Counted from the stretch's first letter, positions 1 to 7,437 are shown. The stretch: DNA of 9,982 nucleotides from Bacteroidota bacterium (GCA_023433265.1 JAEZDR010000150.1:1-9982); one strand, 5' to 3'. Notes: generated by a model from the sequence alone, not told the origin. A program made the numbers and translations.

Positions 1-171
1 CAACTTAAGTATCGACAGTGCGGTGATGGATTTACCTGAACCGGACTCCCCTACTAAAGCATGCAACTCTCCCGGTTTTATTTCCAGGTGCAGGTTATCA
101 ACCGCCGAAACGGAGTCCTCCTTAGAAGAGAACCTGACTGTAAGACCCTTTATTGATAGTACGGGTTGCAT
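1..171 (-). CDS. Dipeptide/oligopeptide-type ABC transporter ATPase, N-terminal part (cut by window edge)
   Basis: Reading the minus strand from the ATG at 171 gives 57 residues that run open to the left edge. The fragment starts MQPVLSIKGLTVRF and contains a Walker A P-loop, GESGSGKS, at residues 41-48. The text before it (VDNLHLEIKPGELHALVGESGSGKS) is the usual opening of the DppD/OppD/GsiA group of peptide-importer ATPases, where GESGSGKS is typical. It would hydrolyse ATP on the cytoplasmic face of a peptide or related ABC importer. The rest, including the signature motif and Walker B, lies outside the window, so the substrate cannot be told. It is transcribed divergently from the ABC operon beginning at 268, and the two ATPases belong to different families. 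A TACATTTG box at 194-201 on this strand could be its -7 element. Confidence 0.85.
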   Translation of the reverse strand, partial: MQPVLSIKGLTVRFSSKEDSVSAVDNLHLEIKPGELHALVGESGSGKSITALSILKL

Positions 172-193
172 GAATAAGTAAAAGCCTGTTACT

Positions 194-201
194 CAAATGT
201 A
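194..201 (-). promoter_or_regulatory. Possible -7 promoter box for the leftward ABC ATPase
   Basis: On the minus strand this reads TACATTTG, a full match to the Bacteroidota -7 consensus TAnnTTTG. It lies 22 bases before the ATG at 171, which leaves a leader of about 15-20 bases. No clear TTTG -33 box sits at the usual distance, so the promoter call is tentative. Confidence 0.35.
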
Positions 202-267
202 ATACTAATGAATGGTGGTGATACCGTTCAAATTAGCTATGTTTATCAAACAGAAAAAACAACTGCT

Positions 268-1170
268 ATGTTGGCTATCGAAACCCGGAATCTGAGCTAT
301 GCATTTAAGTTCGGCAGAAAAGTGGTAGATAATGTATCACTACAAGTACCGCAAGGCAGCGTGTATGGTTTTCTCGGCCCCAATGGCGCGGGCAAGACAA
401 CCACTATGCGTTTGCTTACCGGCTTACTACAAACAGGCGAAGACAATATTTTTCTCAATGGAAAAAGCCTGGTAAAAGAGGCCCCCTACATTTTTAAAGA
501 CATCGGCACATTAATAGAAACACCTTCCTTATATCTTCATTTAAATGCCAGGGAAAATCTGAAGGTGATAACTACCTTGAGAAACCTGCCTGCAAGTAAT
601 ATCGATAAGATGTTGAGGATTGTCGGGCTGGAGAAGAACGCTTCAAGAACGGTTAAAGAATATTCTTTAGGTATGAAGCAGCGTCTCGCCATTGCAATGG
701 CCCTGCTTCCTGACCCAAAAATGGTAATGCTTGATGAGCCTGCTAATGGCTTAGACCCGCATGGAATAATTGAAATGCGGGAGCTATTAATAAAGCTTAA
801 TAAAGAAGAAGGTAAAACGATATTTGTATCGAGCCACATACTTGCCGAAGTAGAAAAGATGTGTACGCATGTGGCCATTATTCATAAGGGATCGCTCCGC
901 TTCCAGGGCGACATGGAATCGCTAAAGAAAAGCGCAGAACATAGCCGTGCCTTATTTGTAATCGACAACCCGCAGCAATGGAAGCCAGTAATAGAAAGCC
1001 AGCTACCCAACCTTGGCTGGAACAACCGGAATGAACTGGTAGCAGCAATCCAAAACCGGCAGGACGTGAGCGAATTAAATGCCCGGCTTGTAAACCTCGG
1101 CGTACCCGTTACCAGCATTAATGCAGGTGGTGGATTAGAAGAGTGGTTTATCAACATGACTAAAAACTAA
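268..1170 (+). CDS. BcrA/CcmA-type ABC transporter ATP-binding protein
   Basis: A 300-residue cytoplasmic ATPase that should drive the permease encoded next to it. Using the ATG at 268, Walker A is GPNGAGKT (residues 37-44), the signature motif is the YSLGMKQ variant (132-138), Walker B is MVMLDEP (catalytic Glu157), the D-loop is GLDP, and the switch histidine is in SSHIL (His190). The Q-loop region reads IGTLIETPSLY, as in BcrA-like bacitracin and lantibiotic export ATPases. A roughly 90-residue C-terminal tail ending GGGLEEWFINMTKN also fits that family. An upstream in-frame ATG at 208 would add 20 residues (TVQISYVYQTEK...) unlike any family start, so 268 is preferred. A TATGTTTA box at 238-245 also fits that start. 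The stop is 5 bases before the next ATG, so the two genes are almost surely one operon. The exported substrate is unknown. Confidence 0.92.
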   Translation: MLAIETRNLSYAFKFGRKVVDNVSLQVPQGSVYGFLGPNGAGKTTTMRLLTGLLQTGEDNIFLNGKSLVKEAPYIFKDIGTLIETPSLYLHLNARENLKVITTLRNLPASNIDKMLRIVGLEKNASRTVKEYSLGMKQRLAIAMALLPDPKMVMLDEPANGLDPHGIIEMRELLIKLNKEEGKTIFVSSHILAEVEKMCTHVAIIHKGSLRFQGDMESLKKSAEHSRALFVIDNPQQWKPVIESQLPNLGWNNRNELVAAIQNRQDVSELNARLVNLGVPVTSINAGGGLEEWFINMTKN

Positions 1171-1175
1171 TTGAC

Positions 1176-3383
1176 ATGATCAGGAACTTTTGGAATTCGT
1201 ATAAAGCGGAATACATAAAAACTAAGGCATCAGGTTTAAAATGGCTTTGTTTAGGTGCCGCAGCGTTCATTCCCTTGATACAACTGATATTCTTCCTCTC
1301 AGTGGGCAAGGAAGAATTTATTGGTGCAAAGGCAGACAACCCCTGGATGACCTTTGTACAGGGATCGTTCAACGGCTTCGCCCCTTTCTTCTTTCCATTG
1401 CTATGTGTGTTAATTGCTGTTAGGCTTGCGCAGTTCGAGCATAAGAGCGATACATGGAAGCTAATTGAAACACAGCCTGTGCACAAGTCATCGCTTTACT
1501 TTAGCAAGTGGCTAATGGTATTAACCGTAAGCCTTGTTTGCCTTGTCCTGGTTGCAATATTTGCTACAGCTTGTGCTTTCGTGCTGTCTATAACAGATGG
1601 GTCGCCTGAGTACAAAACCAGCTCTATTGTTTGGGATGAGGCACTATGGCTCATTATCAAACTGTGGATATCATCATTCGGACTCACCGCAATCCAATAC
1701 TTCTTGTCTGTACGCATCAGCAATTTTGTTGGTCCTTTCATAATAGGTTTGATTGCAACAATTGCAGGGAGCATCATGAGCGGCTTTGAATCACTGAGTT
1801 GGTGGCCTTACTCCGCACCTGCGCTCTCGGTTTCACAATTTAAAAACTTCAAAGGCATTTTACCTTACGAGAAATTAAGTATAGCGTTCATGCTACTGTT
1901 CCTTTTCCTAGGGTACATGCTGTTTGTGCACAAGAAGATTAAACTGGCATTCCTGCAACCTGCCACCCGGCTGATACCGCTTGTAGGGCTCCTGGCCGCA
2001 GTAACATTTACTTTCTGGTATATCAATAAACCTATTATAGCAGAGAAGTATAATAAAACTGTAATTGCGGGCGAGTTTAAAACGGAAGATTCACTTAAAA
2101 CCGTTTACCTCCTTGATCCCGTAACCGATGATACCATCCAGTATGCACAATTAAAAAACAACAAATTTTCTATTACAGTCCCGCAAGACCTGCAGCCAAC
2201 CTATTACCATCTACGGGCAGGCAACGAATTATCAGTCGTATATTTTGGTAAAGGAGACAGTGTATATGTGAGCTATGAGAAAGGTAAGGCAGGGCAAAGA
2301 AACCAGGAGATAACCGGCACAAGGATAGCTGAGAACAGCTTTTCAGGATCACGGTACGGCTCCGATAATCTTTGGTTTTTAGAATCTAAAGCATACGAGT
2401 ACAAACCGAATGCCTTTGCGAGGGCGGTTGTGGAAGAGTGGGAAGATGGCGTGAAAACAATTGATAATTATAAAACAGCAAACAATTATAAGCCTGGTTC
2501 TGACTTTACTTTCATGAAGAAGAAGATGCTGGCGCTCAAACTCATGAAACTACTGGATGTGCATTACCCAAAGGTATTTGCTGTTTACTATCCCGGGGAT
2601 ACTTTGAAATATCCTCCTTCCGTGGAAGTAATTCGTAAAGCAGCCGGGGATGTTATAGACCCTGCTTTGATGGCCGAGCCACAATACGTAGACTTCTTAG
2701 CAGGATATTTCAGGAGCCGCCCGGAAGTACAAACAGAGGCAGATTACTACAACTACATCGTAACAAGGCTACCCGCAAACAATGTACGGGATCTGCTGCT
2801 CCACACTTCACTTACCGAAACCATTAATAAGGTTGGAGACAGCGCAAGAAGATCATTGATATTGGACACATACGGAAGTAAAATAACTTCAAGAAGGTTG
2901 CACGCTTCACTGGTGAGTAAGAATGATGTAATCAATAAATTACAAAAAGGAAAACCGGCACCTGCTATTAGTGCGGAAACACTGAACGGTCTCAGTTTTA
3001 ACCTGGACAACCTAAAGAATAAATATATTGTTATCGATGTGTGGGCTACCTGGTGCGGACCTTGCAAAAAACAAGCTCCTTTTTTTAAAGACCTTGCGGA
3101 GCGTTATACAAGCGAGCATGTTGTATTTGTTAGCTTATCAATTGATGAAGATAAGAATGCCTGGAAGGCCGAGACCTATGGTGGTGGCCGGGTACTGCAA
3201 CTGTGGGCTAAACTGCCAAAAGAAGAATTGCATAAGAACTACAATATTGCTTCTATTCCACGGTTCATGTTGATTGACAACAAAGGAAAGATAGTGAGTG
3301 CCAATATGCCACCGCCTTCTGAGCCCGAGTTTGAGAATATTCTGGAGCGGGAAACCGCCTACCTTACAAGAAGTTTCTACTAG
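1176..3383 (+). CDS. ABC-2 family permease fused to a periplasmic TlpA-like thioredoxin domain
   Basis: A 735-residue fusion in one open frame. Residues 1-255 form an ABC-2 permease with hydrophobic segments near 23-43, 67-85, 112-138, 156-178, 182-203 and 234-252. The basic stretch HKKIK follows the sixth segment, so that end is cytoplasmic. A seventh segment (about 265-283) then carries the rest across the membrane. Residues 290-370 resemble the beta-rich N-terminal region (DUF4369-like) of Bacteroidota TlpA proteins, and 400-590 are mostly helical. Residues 595-735 are a thioredoxin fold with WCGPC at 626-630 and a cis-proline in ASIPRF (Pro695). The predicted topology puts the redox site in the periplasm, where TlpA/ResA proteins act. 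It pairs with the BcrA-like ATPase 5 bases upstream and is followed directly by a terminator. The domain calls are firm. A role in reducing or protecting an exported thiol or disulfide substrate is inference. Confidence 0.85.
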   Translation: MIRNFWNSYKAEYIKTKASGLKWLCLGAAAFIPLIQLIFFLSVGKEEFIGAKADNPWMTFVQGSFNGFAPFFFPLLCVLIAVRLAQFEHKSDTWKLIETQPVHKSSLYFSKWLMVLTVSLVCLVLVAIFATACAFVLSITDGSPEYKTSSIVWDEALWLIIKLWISSFGLTAIQYFLSVRISNFVGPFIIGLIATIAGSIMSGFESLSWWPYSAPALSVSQFKNFKGILPYEKLSIAFMLLFLFLGYMLFVHKKIKLAFLQPATRLIPLVGLLAAVTFTFWYINKPIIAEKYNKTVIAGEFKTEDSLKTVYLLDPVTDDTIQYAQLKNNKFSITVPQDLQPTYYHLRAGNELSVVYFGKGDSVYVSYEKGKAGQRNQEITGTRIAENSFSGSRYGSDNLWFLESKAYEYKPNAFARAVVEEWEDGVKTIDNYKTANNYKPGSDFTFMKKKMLALKLMKLLDVHYPKVFAVYYPGDTLKYPPSVEVIRKAAGDVIDPALMAEPQYVDFLAGYFRSRPEVQTEADYYNYIVTRLPANNVRDLLLHTSLTETINKVGDSARRSLILDTYGSKITSRRLHASLVSKNDVINKLQKGKPAPAISAETLNGLSFNLDNLKNKYIVIDVWATWCGPCKKQAPFFKDLAERYTSEHVVFVSLSIDEDKNAWKAETYGGGRVLQLWAKLPKEELHKNYNIASIPRFMLIDNKGKIVSANMPPPSEPEFENILERETAYLTRSFY

Positions 3384-3386
3384 TTA

Positions 3387-3407
3387 GGCGGGTTCTCCCG
3401 CCTTTTT
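3387..3407 (+). terminator. Intrinsic terminator of the ABC export operon
   Basis: A perfect 6-bp GC stem, GGCGGG (3387-3392) with CCCGCC (3397-3402), has a TTCT loop and is followed by five Ts. It begins 4 bases after the permease-fusion stop codon. The opposite strand has no T run after the stem, although the leftward receiver gene ends only 9 bases away, so it should act mainly on plus-strand transcripts. Confidence 0.85.
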
Positions 3408-3415
3408 CGTTTATC

Positions 3416-3778
3416 TTACAACAACCTTTTTATGGCAGCTTTCAGGCTTTCGTTTTCAAACGGCTGGGGTATAAATGCATGCGCAAGCGAGTGTTGTTTA
3501 TCTTCTTCCGGCAAGGTATCAGTTGAGTAAACTATTACGGGTATGTCCTTCCATTTGGGATGAGTGCGGCAATGTCTTGCAAGATCGATGCCTCGCATAA
3601 ACAAGAGCTTAGCCGACGTCATAATCGCATTTGGCTTGGTAGTATCAAGTATCAGATCCACATCCGCTAGAGACTTTATATAGGCAAAATGCACCAACCT
3701 GTAACCCGGGCGGGGAAGCAATTTTCGCGCTGCATCTGCAGTTGCCTCCTCAAAATCAAACATGATGATTGTTTTCAT
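3416..3778 (-). CDS. Stand-alone degenerate receiver-domain protein (pseudo-receiver)
   Basis: A 120-residue single-domain protein with a response-regulator receiver fold: a beta1 strand MKTIIMFDFEE, the run DIPVIVYSTDT for beta4 with Ser85/Thr86, and the end PQPFENESLKAAIKRLL resembling the KPF motif and last helix. Key residues are changed. Aligning PNAIMTSAKLLFMRGIDL to the usual PDLILLDIMLPGMDGLEL puts Ser55 at the phosphoacceptor aspartate. Gln105 replaces the conserved lysine. Only one acid (Asp8) lies at the strand-1 pair, though Glu10 is near. Ordinary phosphorylation is therefore unlikely, and the protein may act by binding a partner. The ATG at 3778 is chosen because it begins beta1; a TTG at 3811 would add 11 residues. 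It is divergent from the hydrolase at 3973. No output domain or adjacent kinase is present. Confidence 0.75.
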   Translation of the reverse strand: MKTIIMFDFEEATADAARKLLPRPGYRLVHFAYIKSLADVDLILDTTKPNAIMTSAKLLFMRGIDLARHCRTHPKWKDIPVIVYSTDTLPEEDKQHSLAHAFIPQPFENESLKAAIKRLL

Positions 3779-3873
3779 AATTGGTGCGATGCTGTAAAAA
3801 TAAGGCTGCAAATGCTAACTTAAGGAAGAAGCTGACCGGAATAAGGGTTGCAGGGTTCCAATTAGGCTGCACC

Positions 3874-3883
3874 CTTGCGCAAG
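3874..3883. repeat. 10-bp palindrome CTTGCGCAAG in the divergent intergenic region
   Basis: A perfect 10-bp palindrome lies between the divergent receiver gene (start 3778) and hydrolase gene (start 3973). It sits 6 bases before the TATATTTG box at 3890-3897. Its position next to a possible promoter makes it a candidate operator half, but palindromes this short also occur by chance. Confidence 0.3.
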
Positions 3884-3889
3884 CATGAA

Positions 3890-3897
3890 TATATTTG
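3890..3897 (+). promoter_or_regulatory. Possible -7 promoter box for the alpha/beta hydrolase
   Basis: TATATTTG matches the Bacteroidota -7 consensus TAnnTTTG at every fixed base, 75 bases before the ATG at 3973. A near match, GATATTTG, follows at 3908-3915. Neither has a TTTG at the usual -33 distance, so which one is used, if either, is unclear. Confidence 0.35.
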
Positions 3898-3972
3898 CCC
3901 CGGGCCGGATATTTGTAAAACGTAGCGCCGGCCAATAAACCTGCTTTCAACAGTAGGCCGTTAAACAATAAA

Positions 3973-4851
3973 ATGAAACTAAAGCTGGCTCAACGCATAG
4001 CCTTAAAATACTACATTGCCAAATTTCGCATGCTTTCCCTGGTTTCCCCAAGGACGGCTGCCGAGGCCGCTTTTGATCTTTTTTGTACGCCTTATTCAGG
4101 CAGGCCAAAAAGGAAGATTCCCCCGGTTTTTGAAAGAGCAGAAAAGTTATGTTTCACGTTCAATACTTTCCAGTTGAAAGGATGGAGATGGAAACCGGAA
4201 CAGCCCACAGGCAGGAAAATTCTCATTGTGCATGGCTTTGATAGCTGTAGTTATAAGTTTGACAGGTATATAGTCCCTTTCTTGAAACTGGGATTGGAAG
4301 TAGTAACCTTTGATGCGCAAGGGCATGGATTAAGTGGCGGAAAGACTATCAACGGCCTTCTTTACGCGCAAAGTATTTTGAAAGCGGAAACTCTTTATGG
4401 TCCTTTCCATTGTGTTATGGCGCACTCACTCGGCGGATTGGCAGCAGCATTGGCATTTGAACAGTTGCCTGAGCCAGAGAAAAGGAGCCTGATACTGCTC
4501 GCCCCTACCACAGAAACAACAACCGCTATCAACAGTTTCTTCGCGGTGGTAAAGGTTTCAGCCAGGGTACAAAAGGAGTTTGATAGCTTAATTCAGGAGA
4601 TAGGGCAACAACCTGTTAGCTACTTCTCTTTCAAAAGGATTATTCAACACATAAAAAGTCCCGTGCTTTGGATTCACGACGAGGAAGATAAAGTGTGCCC
4701 ATTTGAAGACACATTACCCATTCAACAGATGCAGCTTCCACATGTTGAATTCTTTTGCACAAAAGGTTACGGTCACAATGGAATCTATAGGCAGAACAAA
4801 GTATTCAAAAAAGTGATGGAGTGGATAGAAGCAGCTCAATTAGAGGCATAG
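3973..4851 (+). CDS. Alpha/beta hydrolase (serine hydrolase fold)
   Basis: A 292-residue cytoplasmic protein with no signal peptide or membrane segment. It shows the alpha/beta-hydrolase order: an oxyanion-hole motif VHGFDS (86-91), a GHGLSGG loop (117-123) typical of the Hydrolase_4/lysophospholipase-like group, a nucleophile elbow AHSLGG with Ser152, an acid in HDEEDKVCP (probably Asp239), and the base in GYGHNG (His268). The elbow is A-x-S-x-G rather than the common G-x-S-x-G. The length is normal for the family, and all three catalytic residues are present, so it should be an active esterase, lipase-like or amidase-like enzyme. The substrate cannot be told. It is a single gene: the receiver upstream is divergent, and the kinase downstream begins about 125 bases later after palindromic DNA. 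Confidence 0.88.
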   Translation: MKLKLAQRIALKYYIAKFRMLSLVSPRTAAEAAFDLFCTPYSGRPKRKIPPVFERAEKLCFTFNTFQLKGWRWKPEQPTGRKILIVHGFDSCSYKFDRYIVPFLKLGLEVVTFDAQGHGLSGGKTINGLLYAQSILKAETLYGPFHCVMAHSLGGLAAALAFEQLPEPEKRSLILLAPTTETTTAINSFFAVVKVSARVQKEFDSLIQEIGQQPVSYFSFKRIIQHIKSPVLWIHDEEDKVCPFEDTLPIQQMQLPHVEFFCTKGYGHNGIYRQNKVFKKVMEWIEAAQLEA

Positions 4852-4906
4852 TGACAACGCGCCATTTAAATATATTCATCACATAGTTAAATATAATACG
4901 CACAGG

Positions 4907-4918
4907 TAAAAGCTTTTA
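4907..4918. repeat. 12-bp palindrome TAAAAGCTTTTA upstream of the sensor kinase
   Basis: A perfect 12-bp palindrome sits in the gap between the hydrolase stop and the kinase ATG at 4978. It could be an operator or simply AT-rich DNA. It contains no G-C-rich stem and is not followed by a T run, so it is not a terminator. Confidence 0.25.
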
Positions 4919-4921
4919 GAA

Positions 4922-4948
4922 AAAACACAGGAGAAAAACCCGTGTTTT
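4922..4948 (+). other. Hairpin between hydrolase and kinase genes (weak terminator or leader structure)
   Basis: AAAACAC (4922-4928) pairs perfectly with GTGTTTT (4942-4948) around a 13-base loop. Two more G-C pairs are possible across one mismatch. The stem is flanked by As on the left and ends in four Ts, so it could be a weak terminator for the hydrolase transcript. The loop holds AGGAG, and the right arm holds the GTG at 4942 that is an alternative kinase start. Confidence 0.35.
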
Positions 4949-4977
4949 CCTTAGCTTTATCTATACTGTCGCTACTT

Positions 4978-6792
4978 ATGAGGTTACTAATCACCTTGCT
5001 TCTTCTGCTGCCTTCAATGGTTTTCTCTCAATTCAACATAGATGTTGACGTCACCACATTGACTAAAGAACAGTATCGGGATTCTGCTTCCGTAAGGAAA
5101 TTAATTGACAGCGTTTTCCAATACAAGCAACATAACCTTACAAACGCTTCTGCTCTTGCTGACTTTTGCATAGAGCAAGCAAGGGAAATTTCAAACCTGT
5201 CCCTTGAAGGCGGGGCGCTCAACTTGAAGGCAACTATATACAAGCAAAAAGGCGAAACACAGCAAGCATTATCTACAAACCTGCAAGCTTTAAAGATATT
5301 TGAGGCAACAGGCAACAGTTACAGCACGGCAATGGCACTTAACAACATTGCCAGTATCTATACAAGCCTGGGAAAGTGGACGGAAGCAATGCGGTATTTA
5401 ACAGAAGCGGAACAGCTTGCTATTAAACATGGCCACGAAATGGTGTTATTGTATGTGTATGGCAATCACGTAACCTGTCTTACCCAAATGCAGGATTTTC
5501 CGAAAGCCCTGGGTTATGCTTTGAAGGTGGATAGTATTACAGCAAGGAATAAACTGGACGCAGAGCGCGCTAATAACCTGAATACTATTGGAGCAATCCA
5601 CTTTTACCAAAACAATTTTCCTGCCGCATTGCAGTACTATAACCTTAGCAAAGCTGTTGCAGCTCAGGGGAGAGATTCAGCTACGCTGATGCGGGCAGTC
5701 ATTAACATAGGCGAGGTGCATGAGACTACCGGCAAAGAAGACCCCCTGCCCTATTATAAACAAGGGTTCGACTTTTTCAAGAGATTGCAGGATCATGTTA
5801 CCGTACACTATGTAGCCACTAACCTGGTAAACTATTATAGAAAGAAAGGAGACTATGCAAATGCATTGGCATATTATGAAATTGCCGTAAAAGAGGATGC
5901 TGTTAATACAAACCTGCAAACAAAAAAGGCTTTAGCCGAATTGGAAACTAAGTATCAAACGGAAAAGAAAGTACAACAGATTGAGATCCTTAACAAGCAA
6001 TCAGAAATTCAACAACTTTCGATTAATAAACAAAGGACAACAATTGCGGTAATTGTTGTTTTACTAGTATTGGTTGTTGTTTCCGCAGCTTTTATTATCA
6101 TGAGGCACAGGTACCGGCAGCAAGCTGTCTTGAAAGAAAGAGAGCTAAAGCAACGTAACGAACTAACAGCCGCTGTGCTTGCCGCTGAAGAAACGGAAAG
6201 GAAGCGTATAGCAGCGGACCTGCATGATGGAATCGGGCAGCTTTTCTCGGTAGTAAAAATGAACTTAAATGGCCTTTTTGAAAGAACGGCGATAGACAAA
6301 ACGGAACACAAATTTATGGCCGAACGAACCATGGCACTTGTGGACGAAAGCTGCCGTGAACTTAGAGCTATATCGCATCAAATGATGCCGGACAACAGGG
6401 CACAATCAGGTATTGTTGCGGATATTAATAACTTTATAGGCAACATGGACAAAGAGAAACTGTCCGTAGCTTTTGAAGCTGTAGGTTTTACAGAACGCCT
6501 CGATTCAAACGAAGAGATTATCTTATACCGGGTAATCCAGGAGTCGGTGAATAATGTGATCAAGCATGCCAATGCGAGCGAACTCAAGATTTACCTGGAG
6601 AAAAATAATAGTGAAATAAAAGCTGTCATAAAGGACAACGGGCGTGGTTTTGACGCCAGCCACCCAAGGGCAACAGATGGCATAGGACTGAAAAATATAA
6701 AGGCTAGAATCCAATACCTGAATGGAAACGTAAAGTTTGCTTCGGTACCTGGAACCGGCACCGAGATAAGTATCAATGTGCCCCTCGCCTAA
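4978..6792 (+). CDS. TPR-sensor histidine kinase, NarL/DesK type
   Basis: A 604-residue membrane kinase. From the ATG at 4978 a signal peptide begins MRLLITLLLLLPSMVFSQ. About six tetratricopeptide-like repeats follow in the periplasm (roughly 75-310, e.g. ALNNIASIYTSLGKWTEAM), then a coiled coil (310-350), one membrane helix (about 354-376) and a second short coiled coil. The HisKA_3 dimerisation domain has ERKRIAADLHDGIGQ with His416. The HATPase domain has an N-box (ESVNNVIKHAN, Asn526), a D-box DNGRGFD (Asp553) and GIGLKNIKAR. This order is common in Bacteroidota, where the TPR region serves as sensor. A GTG at 4942, 8 bases after AGGAG, would add 12 residues but would bury the charged start of the signal peptide, so 4978 is preferred. 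The likely partner is the response regulator at 7510. Confidence 0.9.
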   Translation: MRLLITLLLLLPSMVFSQFNIDVDVTTLTKEQYRDSASVRKLIDSVFQYKQHNLTNASALADFCIEQAREISNLSLEGGALNLKATIYKQKGETQQALSTNLQALKIFEATGNSYSTAMALNNIASIYTSLGKWTEAMRYLTEAEQLAIKHGHEMVLLYVYGNHVTCLTQMQDFPKALGYALKVDSITARNKLDAERANNLNTIGAIHFYQNNFPAALQYYNLSKAVAAQGRDSATLMRAVINIGEVHETTGKEDPLPYYKQGFDFFKRLQDHVTVHYVATNLVNYYRKKGDYANALAYYEIAVKEDAVNTNLQTKKALAELETKYQTEKKVQQIEILNKQSEIQQLSINKQRTTIAVIVVLLVLVVVSAAFIIMRHRYRQQAVLKERELKQRNELTAAVLAAEETERKRIAADLHDGIGQLFSVVKMNLNGLFERTAIDKTEHKFMAERTMALVDESCRELRAISHQMMPDNRAQSGIVADINNFIGNMDKEKLSVAFEAVGFTERLDSNEEIILYRVIQESVNNVIKHANASELKIYLEKNNSEIKAVIKDNGRGFDASHPRATDGIGLKNIKARIQYLNGNVKFASVPGTGTEISINVPLA

Positions 6793-6833
6793 TCTGCTTT
6801 AGGCTACCGTCTTAAAATAATACAGATGTAGTA

Positions 6834-6863
6834 TTGGCAAGCGCCCGTTTATCGGCCATTTTG
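6834..6863 (+). promoter_or_regulatory. Possible promoter of the small beta-barrel gene
   Basis: TTGG at 6834-6837 and CCATTTTG at 6856-6863 are separated by 18 bases. They resemble the Bacteroidota -33 TTTG and -7 TAnnTTTG boxes, although the -7 box matches only its TTTG half. Transcription would start about 40 bases before the ATG at 6910. This is a weak call. Confidence 0.3.
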
Positions 6864-6909
6864 CACTCAGAAATCGTCACACTATCATCAAATCAAAAAA
6901 GTCATTACC

Positions 6910-7419
6910 ATGAAAAAACATTTTACCCTTGCAGCCTGCTTATTAGTTCTCTTCACAGGAACAACTTTCGCGCAAAAGAAATTCCGCATTGGACTTGGAG
7001 TGGAAGGAGCGTTACCGCTCACCGGCCTTAGCAATGTTTATAGCTTTGGCGCAGGCGCAACCGCTCGCTTTGCCTACAATGTAAACGATAAAATGGGCAT
7101 TACCTTTACCTCAGGGGCCATTGCTTTTATACCAAAGGGGATGGCTAAGGCTGCTAACCTTAAGGCCCAGATAAACATTCCTATCAAAGGTGGTTTCCGT
7201 TACATGATTACGGATAAGTTCTACGGCATAGCCGAAGCAGGTGTAACTATGGCAAAATCTTACGCTGTTGTTGGAACTCAATCTGTATCGGCTACCGCGT
7301 CTACATTTACCTATGCTCCAGGTGTGGGTATTATGCTGGGCGGATTCGACTTTAGCTTACGCTATGAAGGATACCAGGGCGCAGGGTTCGCAGGATTCCG
7401 TGCAGGATTTAACTTCTAA
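6910..7419 (+). CDS. Small outer-membrane beta-barrel (porin-like) protein
   Basis: A 169-residue secreted protein. It has a clear signal peptide, MKKHFTLAACLLVLFTGTTFAQ, with likely cleavage after TTFA (residue 21). The mature part has alternating glycine- and aromatic-rich stretches with the look of amphipathic strands (KFRIGLGVEGALPLTGL, GGFRYMITDKFYGIAEAGV, FDFSLRYEGYQ). It ends in GFRAGFNF, and a C-terminal phenylalanine is typical of outer-membrane barrels. Its size suits an eight-stranded OmpA/OmpX-like barrel. No enzyme motif is visible. It lies 117 bases after the kinase and ends in its own strong terminator before the response regulator, so it is probably transcribed by itself or together with the kinase. 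A structural or envelope role is likely, and a regulatory link to the two-component pair is inference from position. Confidence 0.8.
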   Translation: MKKHFTLAACLLVLFTGTTFAQKKFRIGLGVEGALPLTGLSNVYSFGAGATARFAYNVNDKMGITFTSGAIAFIPKGMAKAANLKAQINIPIKGGFRYMITDKFYGIAEAGVTMAKSYAVVGTQSVSATASTFTYAPGVGIMLGGFDFSLRYEGYQGAGFAGFRAGFNF

Positions 7420-7437
7420 CTCTTGTGGCCACAATAC

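Noticed and set aside
208..267. Upstream ATG start for the BcrA-like ATPase
   Set aside because: It adds 20 residues with no family resemblance and places coding sequence over the likely divergent promoter region. The ATG at 268 begins the normal family N-terminus.
3756..3968. 70-codon minus-strand frame upstream of the receiver gene
   Set aside because: It overlaps the receiver start in another frame, covers the divergent promoter region and resembles no known protein.
4942..4977. GTG start for the sensor kinase, with AGGAG 8 bases upstream
   Set aside because: It puts a second hydrophobic stretch before the basic residue of a good signal peptide, and the GTG lies in a hairpin arm. Shine-Dalgarno sites carry little weight in this phylum. 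It remains possible.
6787..6804. GCCTAA/TTAGGC hairpin at the kinase stop as a terminator
   Set aside because: The 6-bp stem is perfect but no T run follows (TACCGTCTTAAAA), so it lacks the second half of an intrinsic terminator.
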